DNA of 64,000 bases from CAIWHR01 sp963788185 (GCA_963788185.1 CAWBGE010000012.1:1-64000), one strand, 5' to 3'. Positions 7,450 to 16,204 are shown, counted from the first letter of the stretch. Notes: generated by a model not told the origin, from the letters alone. Numbers and translations: made by a program.

Positions 7450-8157
7450 ATGGCCCCTCCGGCGATCGAAATCAGCGGTCTCACCAAACGCTATGGCGAG
7501 GGCGATACGGCGGTCAACGCGCTGAAGGGCGTGGACATGATCGTCCAGCCCGGTGAGGTCGTGGGGCTGATCGGCCCCAGCGGGTCCGGCAAGAGCACGC
7601 TGCTGAAGTGCCTCGGTGCGGTGATCGAGCCCACCTCGGGCCGCATGGCGCTGGCCGGCGAAGCCATCTATGACCACGGTTGGAAGGTTGCCGATCTGCG
7701 CGCGTTGCGGCGCGATCGCATCGGCTTCGTGTTCCAGGCGCCGTATCTCATCCCGTTTCTCGATGTCACCGACAACGTGGCGGTGTTGCCGATGCTGGCC
7801 GGAATGCCCAATGGCAGGGCGCGGGATCGGGCCCGGGAGATGCTCGCCGCACTCGATGTCGGCCATCGCGCCCGGGCGCAGGTGCCGCAGCTCTCCGGCG
7901 GCGAGCAGCAGCGCGTCGCCATCGCCCGCGCGTTGGTCAACCAGCCGCCGATCATCCTCGCCGACGAGCCGACGGCGCCGCTCGACAGCGAACGTGCGCT
8001 GACGGTGATTCGCATCCTCAACGAGATGGCACAGCGCTTCGGCACCGCGATCATCGTCGTCACCCACGACGAGAAGATCATCCCGACGTTCCGGCGGATC
8101 TATCACATCCGCGACGGACGCACCTACGAGGAAGCCGGCGAGGCGCGCGCCGCCTGA
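7450..8157 (+). CDS. ABC transporter ATP-binding protein, LolD/MacB type
   Basis: 235 residues. Walker A GPSGSGKST at 42-50, Q-loop FVFQAP near 94-98, signature LSGGEQQR at 148-155, Walker B ILADEP at 169-174 and switch His in VVTHDEK. Closest in pattern to the LolD/MacB/FtsE group that pairs with FtsX-like permeases. The D-loop region reads APLDS rather than the usual GNLDS, a small deviation. It begins 5 bases after the permease stop and completes the four-gene exporter operon. Confidence 0.93.
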   Translation: MAPPAIEISGLTKRYGEGDTAVNALKGVDMIVQPGEVVGLIGPSGSGKSTLLKCLGAVIEPTSGRMALAGEAIYDHGWKVADLRALRRDRIGFVFQAPYLIPFLDVTDNVAVLPMLAGMPNGRARDRAREMLAALDVGHRARAQVPQLSGGEQQRVAIARALVNQPPIILADEPTAPLDSERALTVIRILNEMAQRFGTAIIVVTHDEKIIPTFRRIYHIRDGRTYEEAGEARAA

Positions 8158-8187
8158 TCAGCGTTCCGCCGCCGCCAAGTCGCGATG

Positions 8188-8206
8188 CGGCCGATTCCTT
8201 CGGCCG
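8188..8206. terminator. Weak hairpin between convergent genes
   Basis: CGGCCGA and TCGGCCG form a 7-bp stem with a 5-base loop, in the 114-bp gap between the convergent ATPase and nnrS genes. There is no T-tract, so it may be only a weak or Rho-assisted terminator. Confidence 0.3.
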
Positions 8207-8271
8207 GAACATGCCGAAAACAGTGGCCCGTCACACAGCGTTCCTCGACATGGCGGCAGACCGGCGGGCGG

Positions 8272-9501
8272 CTACCCGGCCTTGCCATCGATCCGTGGCC
8301 GTGACAACACCGGCCAGTAGCGCACCGCGTAAAGCGCAAAAGCTGCCGACCAGCAAAGGCCGGAGAGGACCACCGTCGCCAGATAGTGTCCGGGCATCAT
8401 GAGGCCGCCGAAGACTCTGGCGACGGCTGCGAGCGCGACCAGCGCGTAGCACGCCACTTCGTAGCGATCCGCGGTGAGAACTCGCCCGGTGTGTCCGCGC
8501 GCGGTGCGCGTCATCATGCCTATCGTCATGCCGCCGATCGCACCGATCGTCAGCGCGTGGATGGCGAGCAGTTCGCTCACCACCCCGATTGCGGCAAGGG
8601 CCCGCAACACGAGGTGGACGACGATCCAGCCGTAGGCAAGGTGAAGAACCCACACCAGGGGCGTCCCGAAGGTCCGCCAGAGCTGCCAGCGGTAAAGTCG
8701 TGCGGCGTGGGCGCCTGCGACGACCATGGCGAGCACGGCGATGAATGCCGGCGGCGCCTGCGCCACGTCGGCGCCCAGCAACGCGAGCACGCCACCCAAC
8801 GCGAGCTTTTCGACCACGGGGTGCCGCGTGGTCTGAACACCGGGAATGCCGTTGCTGGTGAACATCGGAATCACCCGCCCGCCCATCACGGCCAGGACGA
8901 ACAGCACGACATCGAGTCCGACCTGCAGACTCGCCCGCTCGGGCCAGGGCAACAACCCCCGATGCGAGAGATGGAACGCGAGCACCGCGAGGCCGAGCAG
9001 CAACAGCAGGGCGATGAAGAAGTAGTTGCGCCGGTTCCGGCTCTGGACGATGGGGATACCGATCGCGATGCCGATTGCGATAGGGAACGCGGCGTTGACG
9101 ATCGCCGCAGCGACACTGAACGGTGTGAGGATGAGCACGCGGCCGGCCACCCATAACAACGCCAGTGCGATCAGCGGCATACCCGCAGGGGTCGGCCTCG
9201 CGGTCCAGTTCCGCACCGCGGTCAGCAGAAATCCGGCCACCACCGCCATCGTGTAGCCATAGAGCATCTCGTGACCATGCCACGCCGGCGTCTGGACATG
9301 AATTGCCGGGAGAAGACCTGCGTACTGGCCGATCCAGAGCAGCACCGACAATGCGGCAAAGCTGCTGGCGAGCAGGTAGAACGGACGGAAGCCCAGATTC
9401 CACAGCGCGAACCCGGCGGGAACTGAAGGCAACTCCGTCGGAAGATGGGGCTTGATCGGCGACATCGGAAATCCGGGCGTTAGGTCATGCGGAACCGACA
9501 T
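8272..9501 (-). CDS. nnrS: NnrS-family haem/copper membrane protein
   Basis: 409 residues, almost entirely hydrophobic helices (about twelve). Family landmarks include WNLGFRPFYL near residue 35, TPAWHGHEMLYGYTMAVVAGFLLTAVRNWT, GGRVIPMFTSNG, and IHALTIGAIGGMTIGMMTRTARGHTGR near the C-terminus. NnrS binds haem and copper and in other bacteria helps cells tolerate nitric oxide or nitrosative stress. The start at 9501 precedes a 30-residue polar tail; MSPIKP at 9465 is an alternative. It is convergent with the exporter operon. A shared function with the FmdE/DUF6448 block is inference from proximity. No denitrification genes are in the window. Confidence 0.93.
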   Translation of the reverse strand: MSVPHDLTPGFPMSPIKPHLPTELPSVPAGFALWNLGFRPFYLLASSFAALSVLLWIGQYAGLLPAIHVQTPAWHGHEMLYGYTMAVVAGFLLTAVRNWTARPTPAGMPLIALALLWVAGRVLILTPFSVAAAIVNAAFPIAIGIAIGIPIVQSRNRRNYFFIALLLLLGLAVLAFHLSHRGLLPWPERASLQVGLDVVLFVLAVMGGRVIPMFTSNGIPGVQTTRHPVVEKLALGGVLALLGADVAQAPPAFIAVLAMVVAGAHAARLYRWQLWRTFGTPLVWVLHLAYGWIVVHLVLRALAAIGVVSELLAIHALTIGAIGGMTIGMMTRTARGHTGRVLTADRYEVACYALVALAAVARVFGGLMMPGHYLATVVLSGLCWSAAFALYAVRYWPVLSRPRIDGKAG

Positions 9502-9681
9502 CAGTGCCGATTGCCGCCAGGGTCGAGCGAGCCAGCGCTTTGCAGTGGTCCCGGTCGATCACGAGGATCAAGCGAATCGGAGGGCGGGACGAGGGGTTGC
9601 TTGGGGCTTTTATGCGAAGGCACTGCTCGACAGTTTCCCAAACTCGCGCGGCGCGATCTCGACGCGGCGGCGCGTCAAGCG

Positions 9682-9891
9682 TCAGCGACGCTTCGGCGGT
9701 TTCTGCGAATGCCCGGCAAAGCGCATGTAGGCCGGTGTCGTCTGCTTCGCTTCCGGCACCGCTTCCCCTGCACGCCGTGCAATCTCAGCGGGTGATGGGT
9801 CTGGAACGGGATGCTGCATCCGGTCGCGCATGGTCGGCTCTGCACGCAGTGCGTTCGGGTTTGGTGGCGGCAGCTCTTTGAGGTTGTTCAT
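9682..9891 (-). CDS. Possible small hypothetical protein
   Basis: A 69-residue frame from ATG (one GTG codon earlier is also open). It is Pro/Arg-rich, opens MNNLKELPPPNPN and ends KPPKRR. Codon choice looks more gene-like than the other frames here, but there is no clear ribosome-binding site and no recognised domain. It could be a short conserved protein or chance. Confidence 0.3.
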   Translation of the reverse strand: MNNLKELPPPNPNALRAEPTMRDRMQHPVPDPSPAEIARRAGEAVPEAKQTTPAYMRFAGHSQKPPKRR

Positions 9892-10207
9892 CACGACAGG
9901 ATACGCTTACCGCCGGTCGGATCTCCGAAATCGACGCGCCTCCGAAAGTGTCAAGGCCGCAGTCGATGCTGTCGGCGAGCGCCGATTCGGGAACGAGATC
10001 GGACCGAGTCCGGTGAGTGAACGGGATCCGAGTGACCTGCGCCAAATGGGTTCCGAACTGGCGCGCGGAGGACTTGATGAAAGTACAGTTCAAGGCTTCG
10101 TGTGGAACGGGTGCGGAAGTCGTGGTCATGCCGCCCCTTTGCTGTGCTTTTCGACCGGACGGGAATCGCCAAAGTGGCAATCAGGCCGTGATTCGTGGCC
10201 GATCAAT

Positions 10208-10246
10208 GAAAAAGGACTTGGCGTCTAAACGCTAAGTCCTTGTTTT
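10208..10246 (-). terminator. Intrinsic terminator after tRNA-Lys
   Basis: AAGGACTT and AAGTCCTT with additional GCG/CGC pairing form a long stem around a short loop. It is flanked by a T-run when read on the minus strand (TTTTT) and by TTGTTTT on the plus strand. It lies directly downstream of the minus-strand tRNA gene and can work in both directions. Confidence 0.75.
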
Positions 10247-10248
10247 CA

Positions 10249-10324
10249 TGGTAGGCCGTGCGGGACTCGAACCTGCGACCAACGGATTAAAAGTCCGCTG
10301 CTCTACCAACTGAGCTAACGGCCC
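10249..10324 (-). tRNA. tRNA-Lys(TTT)
   Basis: 76-nt cloverleaf on the minus strand with CCA encoded. Acceptor arms GGGCCGT and ACGGCCT pair (terminal G-U). The D-arm has AGCTCAGTTGGTAGAGC and the anticodon stem-loop is GGACT-TTT-AATCC. The T-arm carries GGTTCGAGTCC. The anticodon TTT reads lysine codons AAA/AAG. A terminator follows directly. Confidence 0.97.
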
Positions 10325-10386
10325 GCCGAAAAGCCTCGCATTTTAACATGGTGGAATCGCCGCGATCGACCGGCTTCCTCGGCCAC

Positions 10387-10851
10387 TCAATGCGATTCCC
10401 GGGTCAGAAATGCGGGCAACGCCGCAAATTCGATGCCCTCTTCGTGCAGGGCTTCGGCTTCGCTTGCAGATGCCTGGCCACGGATGGGGCGCGCCGGCAC
10501 CTCGGTGTAGTGAATCTTGCGCGCCTCTTCCGCGAACCGGCGGCCGACGTTCTCGGTAGCCAGCACCGCTTCGCGCAGCTTGCGCACGAGTTCGGGGGGC
10601 AGCCCCGCCATCATCTCGGCGGGAGCGGAGATCGGCTTGGGCAGCGTCGCAGTCGCCCGATCCGGCTCGCCGCGCTCGGGAGCCCCCTTGCCCACCTGCA
10701 CCCTGGCCGACGGAACGATCGCGACTTCGACATCGTTGCACAGGGGACAGCGGACCATCCCCGCTTCGGATTGACGGGCGAAGTCGCTGGCCGAGGCAAA
10801 CCACCCCTCGAACCGATGGCCGTCTGCGCAGGTGAGGTCGTAGATGATCAT
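10387..10851 (-). CDS. DUF1178-family protein
   Basis: 154 residues starting MIIYDLTCADGHRFEGWF, with a Cys-x2-Cys pair (RCPLCND) around residues 34-37. This is the DUF1178 signature found throughout alpha- and betaproteobacteria. The Cys at position 8 and the later pair suggest a zinc ribbon-like N-terminus. The C-terminal part is helical (PELVRKLREAVLATENVGRRFAEEARKIH). Function unknown. A start at 10896 would add 15 residues of unlikely sequence. It runs toward tRNA-Lys on the same strand. Confidence 0.9.
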   Translation of the reverse strand: MIIYDLTCADGHRFEGWFASASDFARQSEAGMVRCPLCNDVEVAIVPSARVQVGKGAPERGEPDRATATLPKPISAPAEMMAGLPPELVRKLREAVLATENVGRRFAEEARKIHYTEVPARPIRGQASASEAEALHEEGIEFAALPAFLTRESH

Positions 10852-11108
10852 GATCGTGTAACGCTGCCGGTCGGGCCCGGTTGACCTGCGCGGCATCGGG
10901 CGCTACGTCCCTCGCGCCAGACCTGAGTGAGTGTACGCGATTGGTCGGTCCGGAACACCAGCGATTCCAATAGGTTCGCGACGTGTCCGGTGTGATCCGA
11001 GCTGTTGGCAGCGAAGCGCTTCTCGAGTGTCACCGGATTCACTGCAACAAACCATAAGTGGGCGCTTGCATACAACCCGCTGGTGGCCGCCGCGATGTGA
11101 GTCGTCGC

Positions 11109-12212
11109 CTAATCCGGCGCGTCGCGGCCTGTCAGCCGCGTGTTCGCCGGCGTCAGCCCGCGCAACAGCTTCCGGATCGGCGCCGGCAGCGCCGCATGGA
11201 TCGCATCGGCGGGCGTCAGCCAGAGTTGGCCGGGCGCTTCGACGCGGGCGGGCCAGTCGCGCACGATGACGTGCGCCGGATGCAGCGTCAGACGGAAATG
11301 CGTGAAGCCGTGCTCGACCGGCGACAGCTCTCCTTGAACGACAACCGTCGCGCCGAAACGCGCGCGGCAATGACCGACGACGTCGGTGTCGATCGGTACT
11401 TCGGGCAGACTCCACAATCCGCCCCAGATTCCCGTCGCGGCCCGCTTCTCCAGCAGCACCTCGCCGGCGCGCGTGAGCAGCAACACCCGAACAGCCCGCT
11501 GCGGCAACGGCTTCGACGGACGTGGCGACGGCAGCAGGCCGATGCGATCGTCGCGCAGCGCGACACAATCATCGGCCACCGGACAGGCATCGCAGCGCGG
11601 TCGCACTCGCATGCACAATGTCGCGCCGAGATCCATCAAGCCTTGCGTGTACGACTCGATCGCGGAGGCCGGCAGCAGGGTCTGCGCTTCGCGCCACAGC
11701 GTCGCCTCGACCTTTGGCGCCCCGGGATAGCCTTCGATGCCGCGATGACGTGCGAGAACGCGTTTGACGTTGCCATCCAGGATCGCTTCGCGCGCGCCGT
11801 GCGCGAACACCGCGATCGCGGCCGCCGTCGAGCGCCCGATGCCCGGCAATGCCGCCAGCGCGGCGACGCCTTGCGGGAACACGCCGCCATGCCCGGCCAC
11901 GATCCGCTGCGCCGCGGCGTGCAGATGATGCGCGCGGCGGTAGTAGCCGAGCCCGCTCCAGTGCTCGAGCACGCGATCGAGTGGTGCCGCGGCAAGCGCC
12001 GTCACCGTCGGAAACGACGCGACGAAGCGCTCGAAATAGGGAACGACGGTGCCGACCTGCGTCTGCTGCAGCATGATCTCGGACAGCCAGATGCGGTACG
12101 GATCGCGTGTCCGCTGCCAGGGCAGATCGTGCCGGCCGTGCTCGCGCTGCCAGCGAACGATGCGCGAAGAGAACGGGCGCGTGCCGGCAGGATCGACGTC
12201 CGGCGGCGTCAC
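11109..12212 (-). CDS. mutY: A/G-specific adenine DNA glycosylase MutY
   Basis: About 367 residues. Removes adenine mispaired with 8-oxoguanine. Catalytic Glu45 in SEIMLQQTQV, helix-hairpin-helix LPGIGRST near 123-129, catalytic Asp146 in ILDGNV, and the 4Fe-4S cluster Cys200-x6-Cys207-x2-Cys210-x5-Cys216. The C-terminal third is the NUDIX-like 8-oxoG recognition domain. There is no in-frame ATG; the GTG at 12212 gives a length close to E. coli MutY (350), while the TTG at 12245 would add 11 residues. It follows cpoB after 38 bases and ends the tolB-pal-cpoB-mutY run. Confidence 0.95.
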   Translation of the reverse strand: MTPPDVDPAGTRPFSSRIVRWQREHGRHDLPWQRTRDPYRIWLSEIMLQQTQVGTVVPYFERFVASFPTVTALAAAPLDRVLEHWSGLGYYRRAHHLHAAAQRIVAGHGGVFPQGVAALAALPGIGRSTAAAIAVFAHGAREAILDGNVKRVLARHRGIEGYPGAPKVEATLWREAQTLLPASAIESYTQGLMDLGATLCMRVRPRCDACPVADDCVALRDDRIGLLPSPRPSKPLPQRAVRVLLLTRAGEVLLEKRAATGIWGGLWSLPEVPIDTDVVGHCRARFGATVVVQGELSPVEHGFTHFRLTLHPAHVIVRDWPARVEAPGQLWLTPADAIHAALPAPIRKLLRGLTPANTRLTGRDAPD

Positions 12213-12250
12213 TGCGGCGGCGCGCGGACGAAATGCCTGCGGCAAATGCG

Positions 12251-13090
12251 TCAGCGCTGGCCCAGCCGCTGCCGCGCTTTCACCGCGGCCTCGGACTGCG
12301 GATGCTTGGCGACCAGCTCTTCGAGCGTGCGGCGCGACTGAGCGCCTTCGCCCAGTTCCGCCTGCGAGGTGGCGATGTTCAGCAACGCGTCGGGAATCTT
12401 CTGGCTGTCCGGATACGTTGCTATCAGCTGCCGCTGCGTCGCGATGGCGCCGCGGAAATCGCGCTGCGCGAATTGCGCGTTGCCGATCCAGTATTGCGCC
12501 GACGGCGCGAGCGGGCTCTTCGGATAGGTCTTGATGAAACCCGCGAAGCTGCCGATCGCGGCCGCGTAGCTGCCGACCTTGAACTGGTCGAGGGCCGCGT
12601 CGTAGCTGCGCTGCTCGCTTGCCGCGTCGACGGGCGGCGCTGCGGGCGCCACCGGCGCCGGCACCGGAGACGCAGCCCCCGCTGCTACGGGGAAGCCTGC
12701 GCCGGGAGCCGCGGCAGCCGCACTCGGCACGCTTTCGAGCTTGCGCAACCGCGAATCGAGATCGACGTACAGATCGCGCTGGCGCTTCTGCGCCTGCTCC
12801 TGTTCGTGGGTGAGCACCTCGACCTGGCCGCGCAGCCGCGCGATGTCGGCCCGAATTGCCTCGACCTGCGTGAAGAGGTCCATCAGGCCCTGGCTCTTCA
12901 CCTGCGCTTCGAGCGCGGCGATGCGGTCCTCGAGCTGCTTTTGCACCTGGCCGAGGCGCGTGTTGGTTGCCTCGATGCGCCTGCGTGCCTCTTCGTCGTC
13001 GAACAGCGCGGCGTGTGCCGCCTGGACGAAGCCGGCCGCAACGAGTACCGCGGCGAGCGACCGCCAGCGCATCGGCCGGGAGCGCATCAT
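12251..13090 (-). CDS. cpoB: Cell-division coordinator CpoB (YbgF)
   Basis: 279 residues. Signal peptide (about 1-27, ending AAHA), an N-terminal coiled coil (about 35-105) that trimerises in homologues, a Pro/Ala linker, and TPR repeats (about 155-275) with motifs such as YDAALDQFKVGSYAAAIGSF. In E. coli CpoB couples Tol-Pal function to peptidoglycan synthesis by PBP1B at the septum. The two ATG codons at 13090 and 13087 overlap the pal stop, so translation is coupled. Confidence 0.95.
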   Translation of the reverse strand: MMRSRPMRWRSLAAVLVAAGFVQAAHAALFDDEEARRRIEATNTRLGQVQKQLEDRIAALEAQVKSQGLMDLFTQVEAIRADIARLRGQVEVLTHEQEQAQKRQRDLYVDLDSRLRKLESVPSAAAAAPGAGFPVAAGAASPVPAPVAPAAPPVDAASEQRSYDAALDQFKVGSYAAAIGSFAGFIKTYPKSPLAPSAQYWIGNAQFAQRDFRGAIATQRQLIATYPDSQKIPDALLNIATSQAELGEGAQSRRTLEELVAKHPQSEAAVKARQRLGQR

Positions 13091-13647
13091 TCGCCGGCGT
13101 AGACGAGGTCGCCGCGGCGGTTCTCCGCCCACGCGTTCTCACCGCTGCCGGGGTTGCGCGGCTTTTCCTTGCCAAAGCTCACCGTCTCGACCTGCGGCTC
13201 GGTGGCACCCAGCAGCAGCAGCATCTTCTTGATGGCGTCGGCGCGTTTCTGACCCAGCGCGATGTTGTATTCGCGCGTGCCGCGCTCGTCGGTGTTGCCC
13301 TGAATGATCACGCGCGCATTGCGATTGGTCTGCAGGTATTTTGCGTGCGCCTCGACCAGCGCCCGGTGCTCGGTCTTCACGACATAACTGTCGTAATCGA
13401 AATAGATGTTGCGCTGCGACAGGATGCTCTTCGGGTCCTTCAGCGGCGACAAGGCAGTCGTGCTGCCGGAGGGGGTGCCGCTGATTCCCGACGTCCCCGT
13501 ACCTGCGGTCGACGCGCCGCCGCTTCCCGGCGCAGTCGTAGCCGTACCCGGCGCGCGCTCCTCGACCGGCGCTTCGTCCTGGGTCGGCGTGCTTGAACAG
13601 CCGGCGAACATCAAGACGGCGAGTGCCCCAATGAACAGTTTGCGCAT
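13087..13647 (-). CDS. pal: Peptidoglycan-associated lipoprotein Pal
   Basis: 186 residues. Lipoprotein signal with lipobox MFAGC; Cys17 becomes the lipidated N-terminus. After a Gly/Ser/Thr/Pro-rich linker comes an OmpA-like peptidoglycan-binding domain (about 75-186) with YFDYDSYVV and GNTDERGTREYNIALGQKRA, holding the diaminopimelate-binding Asp/Arg. Outer-membrane anchor of the Tol-Pal system. A good AGGAG box precedes the ATG. Lies between tolB and cpoB in the usual order. Confidence 0.97.
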   Translation of the reverse strand: MRKLFIGALAVLMFAGCSSTPTQDEAPVEERAPGTATTAPGSGGASTAGTGTSGISGTPSGSTTALSPLKDPKSILSQRNIYFDYDSYVVKTEHRALVEAHAKYLQTNRNARVIIQGNTDERGTREYNIALGQKRADAIKKMLLLLGATEPQVETVSFGKEKPRNPGSGENAWAENRRGDLVYAGE

Positions 13648-13709
13648 GATCGTAACTCCTGTGTAGGTGATGGTCTCGAGCGGATGGCGCCGCCGAAGGA
13701 TGGATTTCT

Positions 13710-15005
13710 TCAGCGAGCGAGCGGGCCCCAGGCGGGTTCGCGCACATCGGTGGCCGGCGAGACGAGCCGCTGCTTCACGCGGCCGTCGGAGGATATTGCG
13801 GCCAATATACCACGCCCCCCCTGCTGGGCCGCGTAGATGATGAGCCGCGAATTGGGCGCCACGCTCGGGCTTTCGTCGAGCGGTCCCTGCGTCAGCATCT
13901 GCACCTGGCGCGTCGCGAAATCCTGAATGCCGAGCGTGAAGCGGCCACCGTCGCGGCGCACGAAGACGAAACCCTTGCCGTCGGGCGTCGCGCGCGGCGA
14001 AACGTTGTAGCCGCCGTCGAAGGTGAGACGCTCGACGACATTGCTGGCCAGGTTCAGGCGATAGATCTGCGGCGTTCCGCCGCGATCGGAAGTGAACAGC
14101 ACCGATTGGCCGTCGGGGGCGAAACTCGCCTCGGTGTCGATGCCCGGCGACGACAACAGCCGCTGCACGCCGGTGCCGTCCGCATTGATGAGGAAGAGCT
14201 GCGAGCCGCCGTCCTTGGTGAGGGTGACGATGAGCTTGCGCCCGTCCGGCGACCAGGCCGGCGCACTGTTGCTGCCACGGAAGTTGGCGAGCACCTGCCG
14301 TCGCCCGGTCGAAAGCGACTGCACGTAGACGATCGGCTTCTTGTTTTCGAGCGAAACATAGGCGATGCGCGAGCCGTCGGGCGACCACGCCGGCGAGAGC
14401 AGCGGCTCGCCGGAGGTGACCACCGCCTGCGGATTGTTGCCGTCGGCATCGGCGACGAGCAGCTCGAAGCGCGGACCCTGCTTGGTGATGTAGGCGATGC
14501 GCGTGCTGAACACGCCGACGTCGCCGGTGAGCTTCTCGTAAATGACGTCGGCGATCTTGTGCGCCGTGGCGCGAAACTGCGCCGGCGTCACCGTGTAGGT
14601 CATCGAAGCCAGTTGCATCTGCTTGACGACGTCCACCAAGGCGAAGCGAACCTCCACGCGACCGTCCGCCTGCGGGCGCATCGTCCCCACGACGACGGCG
14701 TCGGCGCCACGCGCGCGCCAGTCGCCGGTGCGGACGTCCTCGCCGCGGAAGGGCCGCGGCGTCACCGAACCTTCGACCAGCCGGAAAAGACCGCTGCGCG
14801 CGAGATCGGCGCCGACGATGCCGGTGATCCCCAGCGGCCAGTTGGATTCGTTCTCGAAGGGAACGATGGCGACGGGAATGGCGGACCCCGAGCCGCCGAC
14901 GATTTCGATGGTGAGCTGGGCGCGGGCCGGTGTTGCGGCCAGGAAGCCCAGCGCCAGGACCGAAAGTAGAACGGCTAGAATCCGCTGCAAGACCATCCCC
15001 ATCAT
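13710..15005 (-). CDS. tolB: Tol-Pal system beta-propeller protein TolB
   Basis: 431 residues. Signal peptide (about 1-29), N-terminal alpha/beta domain (IPVAIVPFENESNWPLGITGIVGADLARSG), then a six-bladed propeller with repeated SPAWSPDGSRIAYV, APAWSPDGRKLIVT, ASFAPDGQSVLFTSDR and SPRATPDGKGFVFV blades. Periplasmic partner of Pal. The start could be any of the first ATGs (15005, 15002, 14996). tolQ, tolR and tolA, often just upstream, are absent here; rlpA occupies that position. Confidence 0.96.
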   Translation of the reverse strand: MMGMVLQRILAVLLSVLALGFLAATPARAQLTIEIVGGSGSAIPVAIVPFENESNWPLGITGIVGADLARSGLFRLVEGSVTPRPFRGEDVRTGDWRARGADAVVVGTMRPQADGRVEVRFALVDVVKQMQLASMTYTVTPAQFRATAHKIADVIYEKLTGDVGVFSTRIAYITKQGPRFELLVADADGNNPQAVVTSGEPLLSPAWSPDGSRIAYVSLENKKPIVYVQSLSTGRRQVLANFRGSNSAPAWSPDGRKLIVTLTKDGGSQLFLINADGTGVQRLLSSPGIDTEASFAPDGQSVLFTSDRGGTPQIYRLNLASNVVERLTFDGGYNVSPRATPDGKGFVFVRRDGGRFTLGIQDFATRQVQMLTQGPLDESPSVAPNSRLIIYAAQQGGRGILAAISSDGRVKQRLVSPATDVREPAWGPLAR

Positions 15006-15163
15006 GTAGACCGCGGCCTCGCACTCGCGAGTTCCGTCAGCGCCAACCCTGCATCACTCCACAGGGACATCCAACGCGGCGATCGGCAATTATAACGAAC
15101 GACCCGCTCTCCCCGGGTTGACGCGCCCGCACGGCCTGCGTCGACGACAACTGCAGAGGCACA

Positions 15164-16096
15164 TCAATGCAAGGCAATCGTCGCATCGAGGCCCAGCGCA
15201 TCGCGGAGCCTGTCGCCCATGCGGCGGGCCTCCGCCTGTCCGGCGAAGGGGCCGACGAACACGCGAAACAGGCCGCCTGCCTGCCGAACTTTCGGTTCGA
15301 CCCCGATCGGCGCGAGTTGGTTCGCCATGTGCGCGACAAAATTCTGCGCGTTGGCGTTGCTCGCAAACGCCCCCAGCTGCACGACGAAACCGCCATCGGC
15401 GGCGGCAACCGGTACCAGTGTCTGCGCGCCCGCCACGGGTGCGCCGTTGCGCGACGGGGGAACCGGGACGGCCACCGGCGGCAGCGGCGCCGCCGCAACG
15501 GTGATCGGATCGCCCGGCAGGATCGCCTCGACGTCGACCTCGCCACTGCCCTTTTGCGCGATGCCGATCCGCTGCGCGGCCGCATAGGAGAGGTCGATGA
15601 CCCGGTTGTGCAGGAAAGGGCCGCGGTCGTTGACGCGCACCACCACGCTCTTGCCGGTGGCGGTGTTGGTCACTCTCGCAAACGAGGGCAGCGGCAGCGT
15701 CGGATGCGCCGCGGTCATCGCGTACATGTCGTACGTCTCGCCGCTGGATGTCTTCTGCCCGTGGAACTTGCGGCCGTACCATGAGGCGACACCCCGCTCC
15801 CTGTAAGCTCGCAGCGAGGTTGCCGGAACGTACTCGCGGCCGAAGACCACGTAGGGGCGATTGGCGAAGCGGTGCAGCGGCTCGACGCGGGGCACCGCAT
15901 CCGGAATCGCGTCGAGATTGGCCGGCGCGCTGGCGCCGGGGCCGTCGTCGAGGTAATACTTGGGGGACGACCGCGGCGGCGGGGTTGACACCGTAGCAGG
16001 CGGCGCGGAGGGCGCATCGATTTTTGGTGAACTGCTGCACGCCGCGAGCAGGACGACCAGGATCAAGGGCGACAGCGCCCGGCGACGGATCGACAT
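15164..16096 (-). CDS. rlpA: Septal-ring lytic transglycosylase RlpA
   Basis: 310 residues. Lipoprotein signal with lipobox LLAAC (Cys20). The RlpA double-psi beta-barrel contains GVASWYGRKFHGQKTSSGE and RVNDRGPF, including the catalytic Asp (NDRGP) of this lytic transglycosylase family. A C-terminal SPOR domain (about 235-305, GFVVQLGAFASNANAQNF) binds denuded septal glycan. Outer-membrane lipoprotein acting in daughter-cell separation; its position beside tolB-pal fits a shared septal role. Confidence 0.95.
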   Translation of the reverse strand: MSIRRRALSPLILVVLLAACSSSPKIDAPSAPPATVSTPPPRSSPKYYLDDGPGASAPANLDAIPDAVPRVEPLHRFANRPYVVFGREYVPATSLRAYRERGVASWYGRKFHGQKTSSGETYDMYAMTAAHPTLPLPSFARVTNTATGKSVVVRVNDRGPFLHNRVIDLSYAAAQRIGIAQKGSGEVDVEAILPGDPITVAAAPLPPVAVPVPPSRNGAPVAGAQTLVPVAAADGGFVVQLGAFASNANAQNFVAHMANQLAPIGVEPKVRQAGGLFRVFVGPFAGQAEARRMGDRLRDALGLDATIALH

Positions 16097-16204
16097 GGGC
16101 GGGAATTATCGCAGAGGATGCACGCTGGAGCGCTGTCTGCGACGCTGACTCGCGGCAGCGGCCCCTGCACCCCGATCAACCCCCTCAACTTGGAGCCCCG
16201 TATC

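Larger units (their letters stand above)
9502..10248. other. Gene-poor region beside tRNA-Lys
   Basis: About 750 bases with no confident gene apart from a possible small minus-strand ORF (9682-9891). Plus-strand frames such as 10017-10235 have Cys/Trp-rich, unfamiliar translations and overlap other open frames. The region is less GC-rich than its neighbours and ends at a tRNA gene, a common integration site, but no integrase, attachment repeat or mobile-element gene could be recognised. It may be decayed accessory DNA. Confidence 0.4.

Noticed and set aside
9555..9571. FNR/NnrR-like TCGAT...ATCAA sequence upstream of nnrS
   Set aside because: The spacer between half-sites is 7 bases instead of the required 4, so it does not fit the TTGAT-N4-ATCAA consensus.
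9502..10324. Integrated element at tRNA-Lys
   Set aside because: The region is gene-poor and beside a tRNA, but no integrase, direct repeat of the tRNA 3' end or other mobile gene was found.
10848..11075. Minus-strand 75-codon frame overlapping the DUF1178 start
   Set aside because: Part of the translation looks natural, but it has no ribosome-binding site, overlaps the start of a conserved gene and ends in random-looking Arg/Pro/Gly sequence.
11109..13175. A single 688-codon frame covering mutY and cpoB
   Set aside because: Only the C-terminal half is MutY; the N-terminal half is the out-of-frame shadow of cpoB, which has its own signal peptide, coiled coil and TPRs in another frame.
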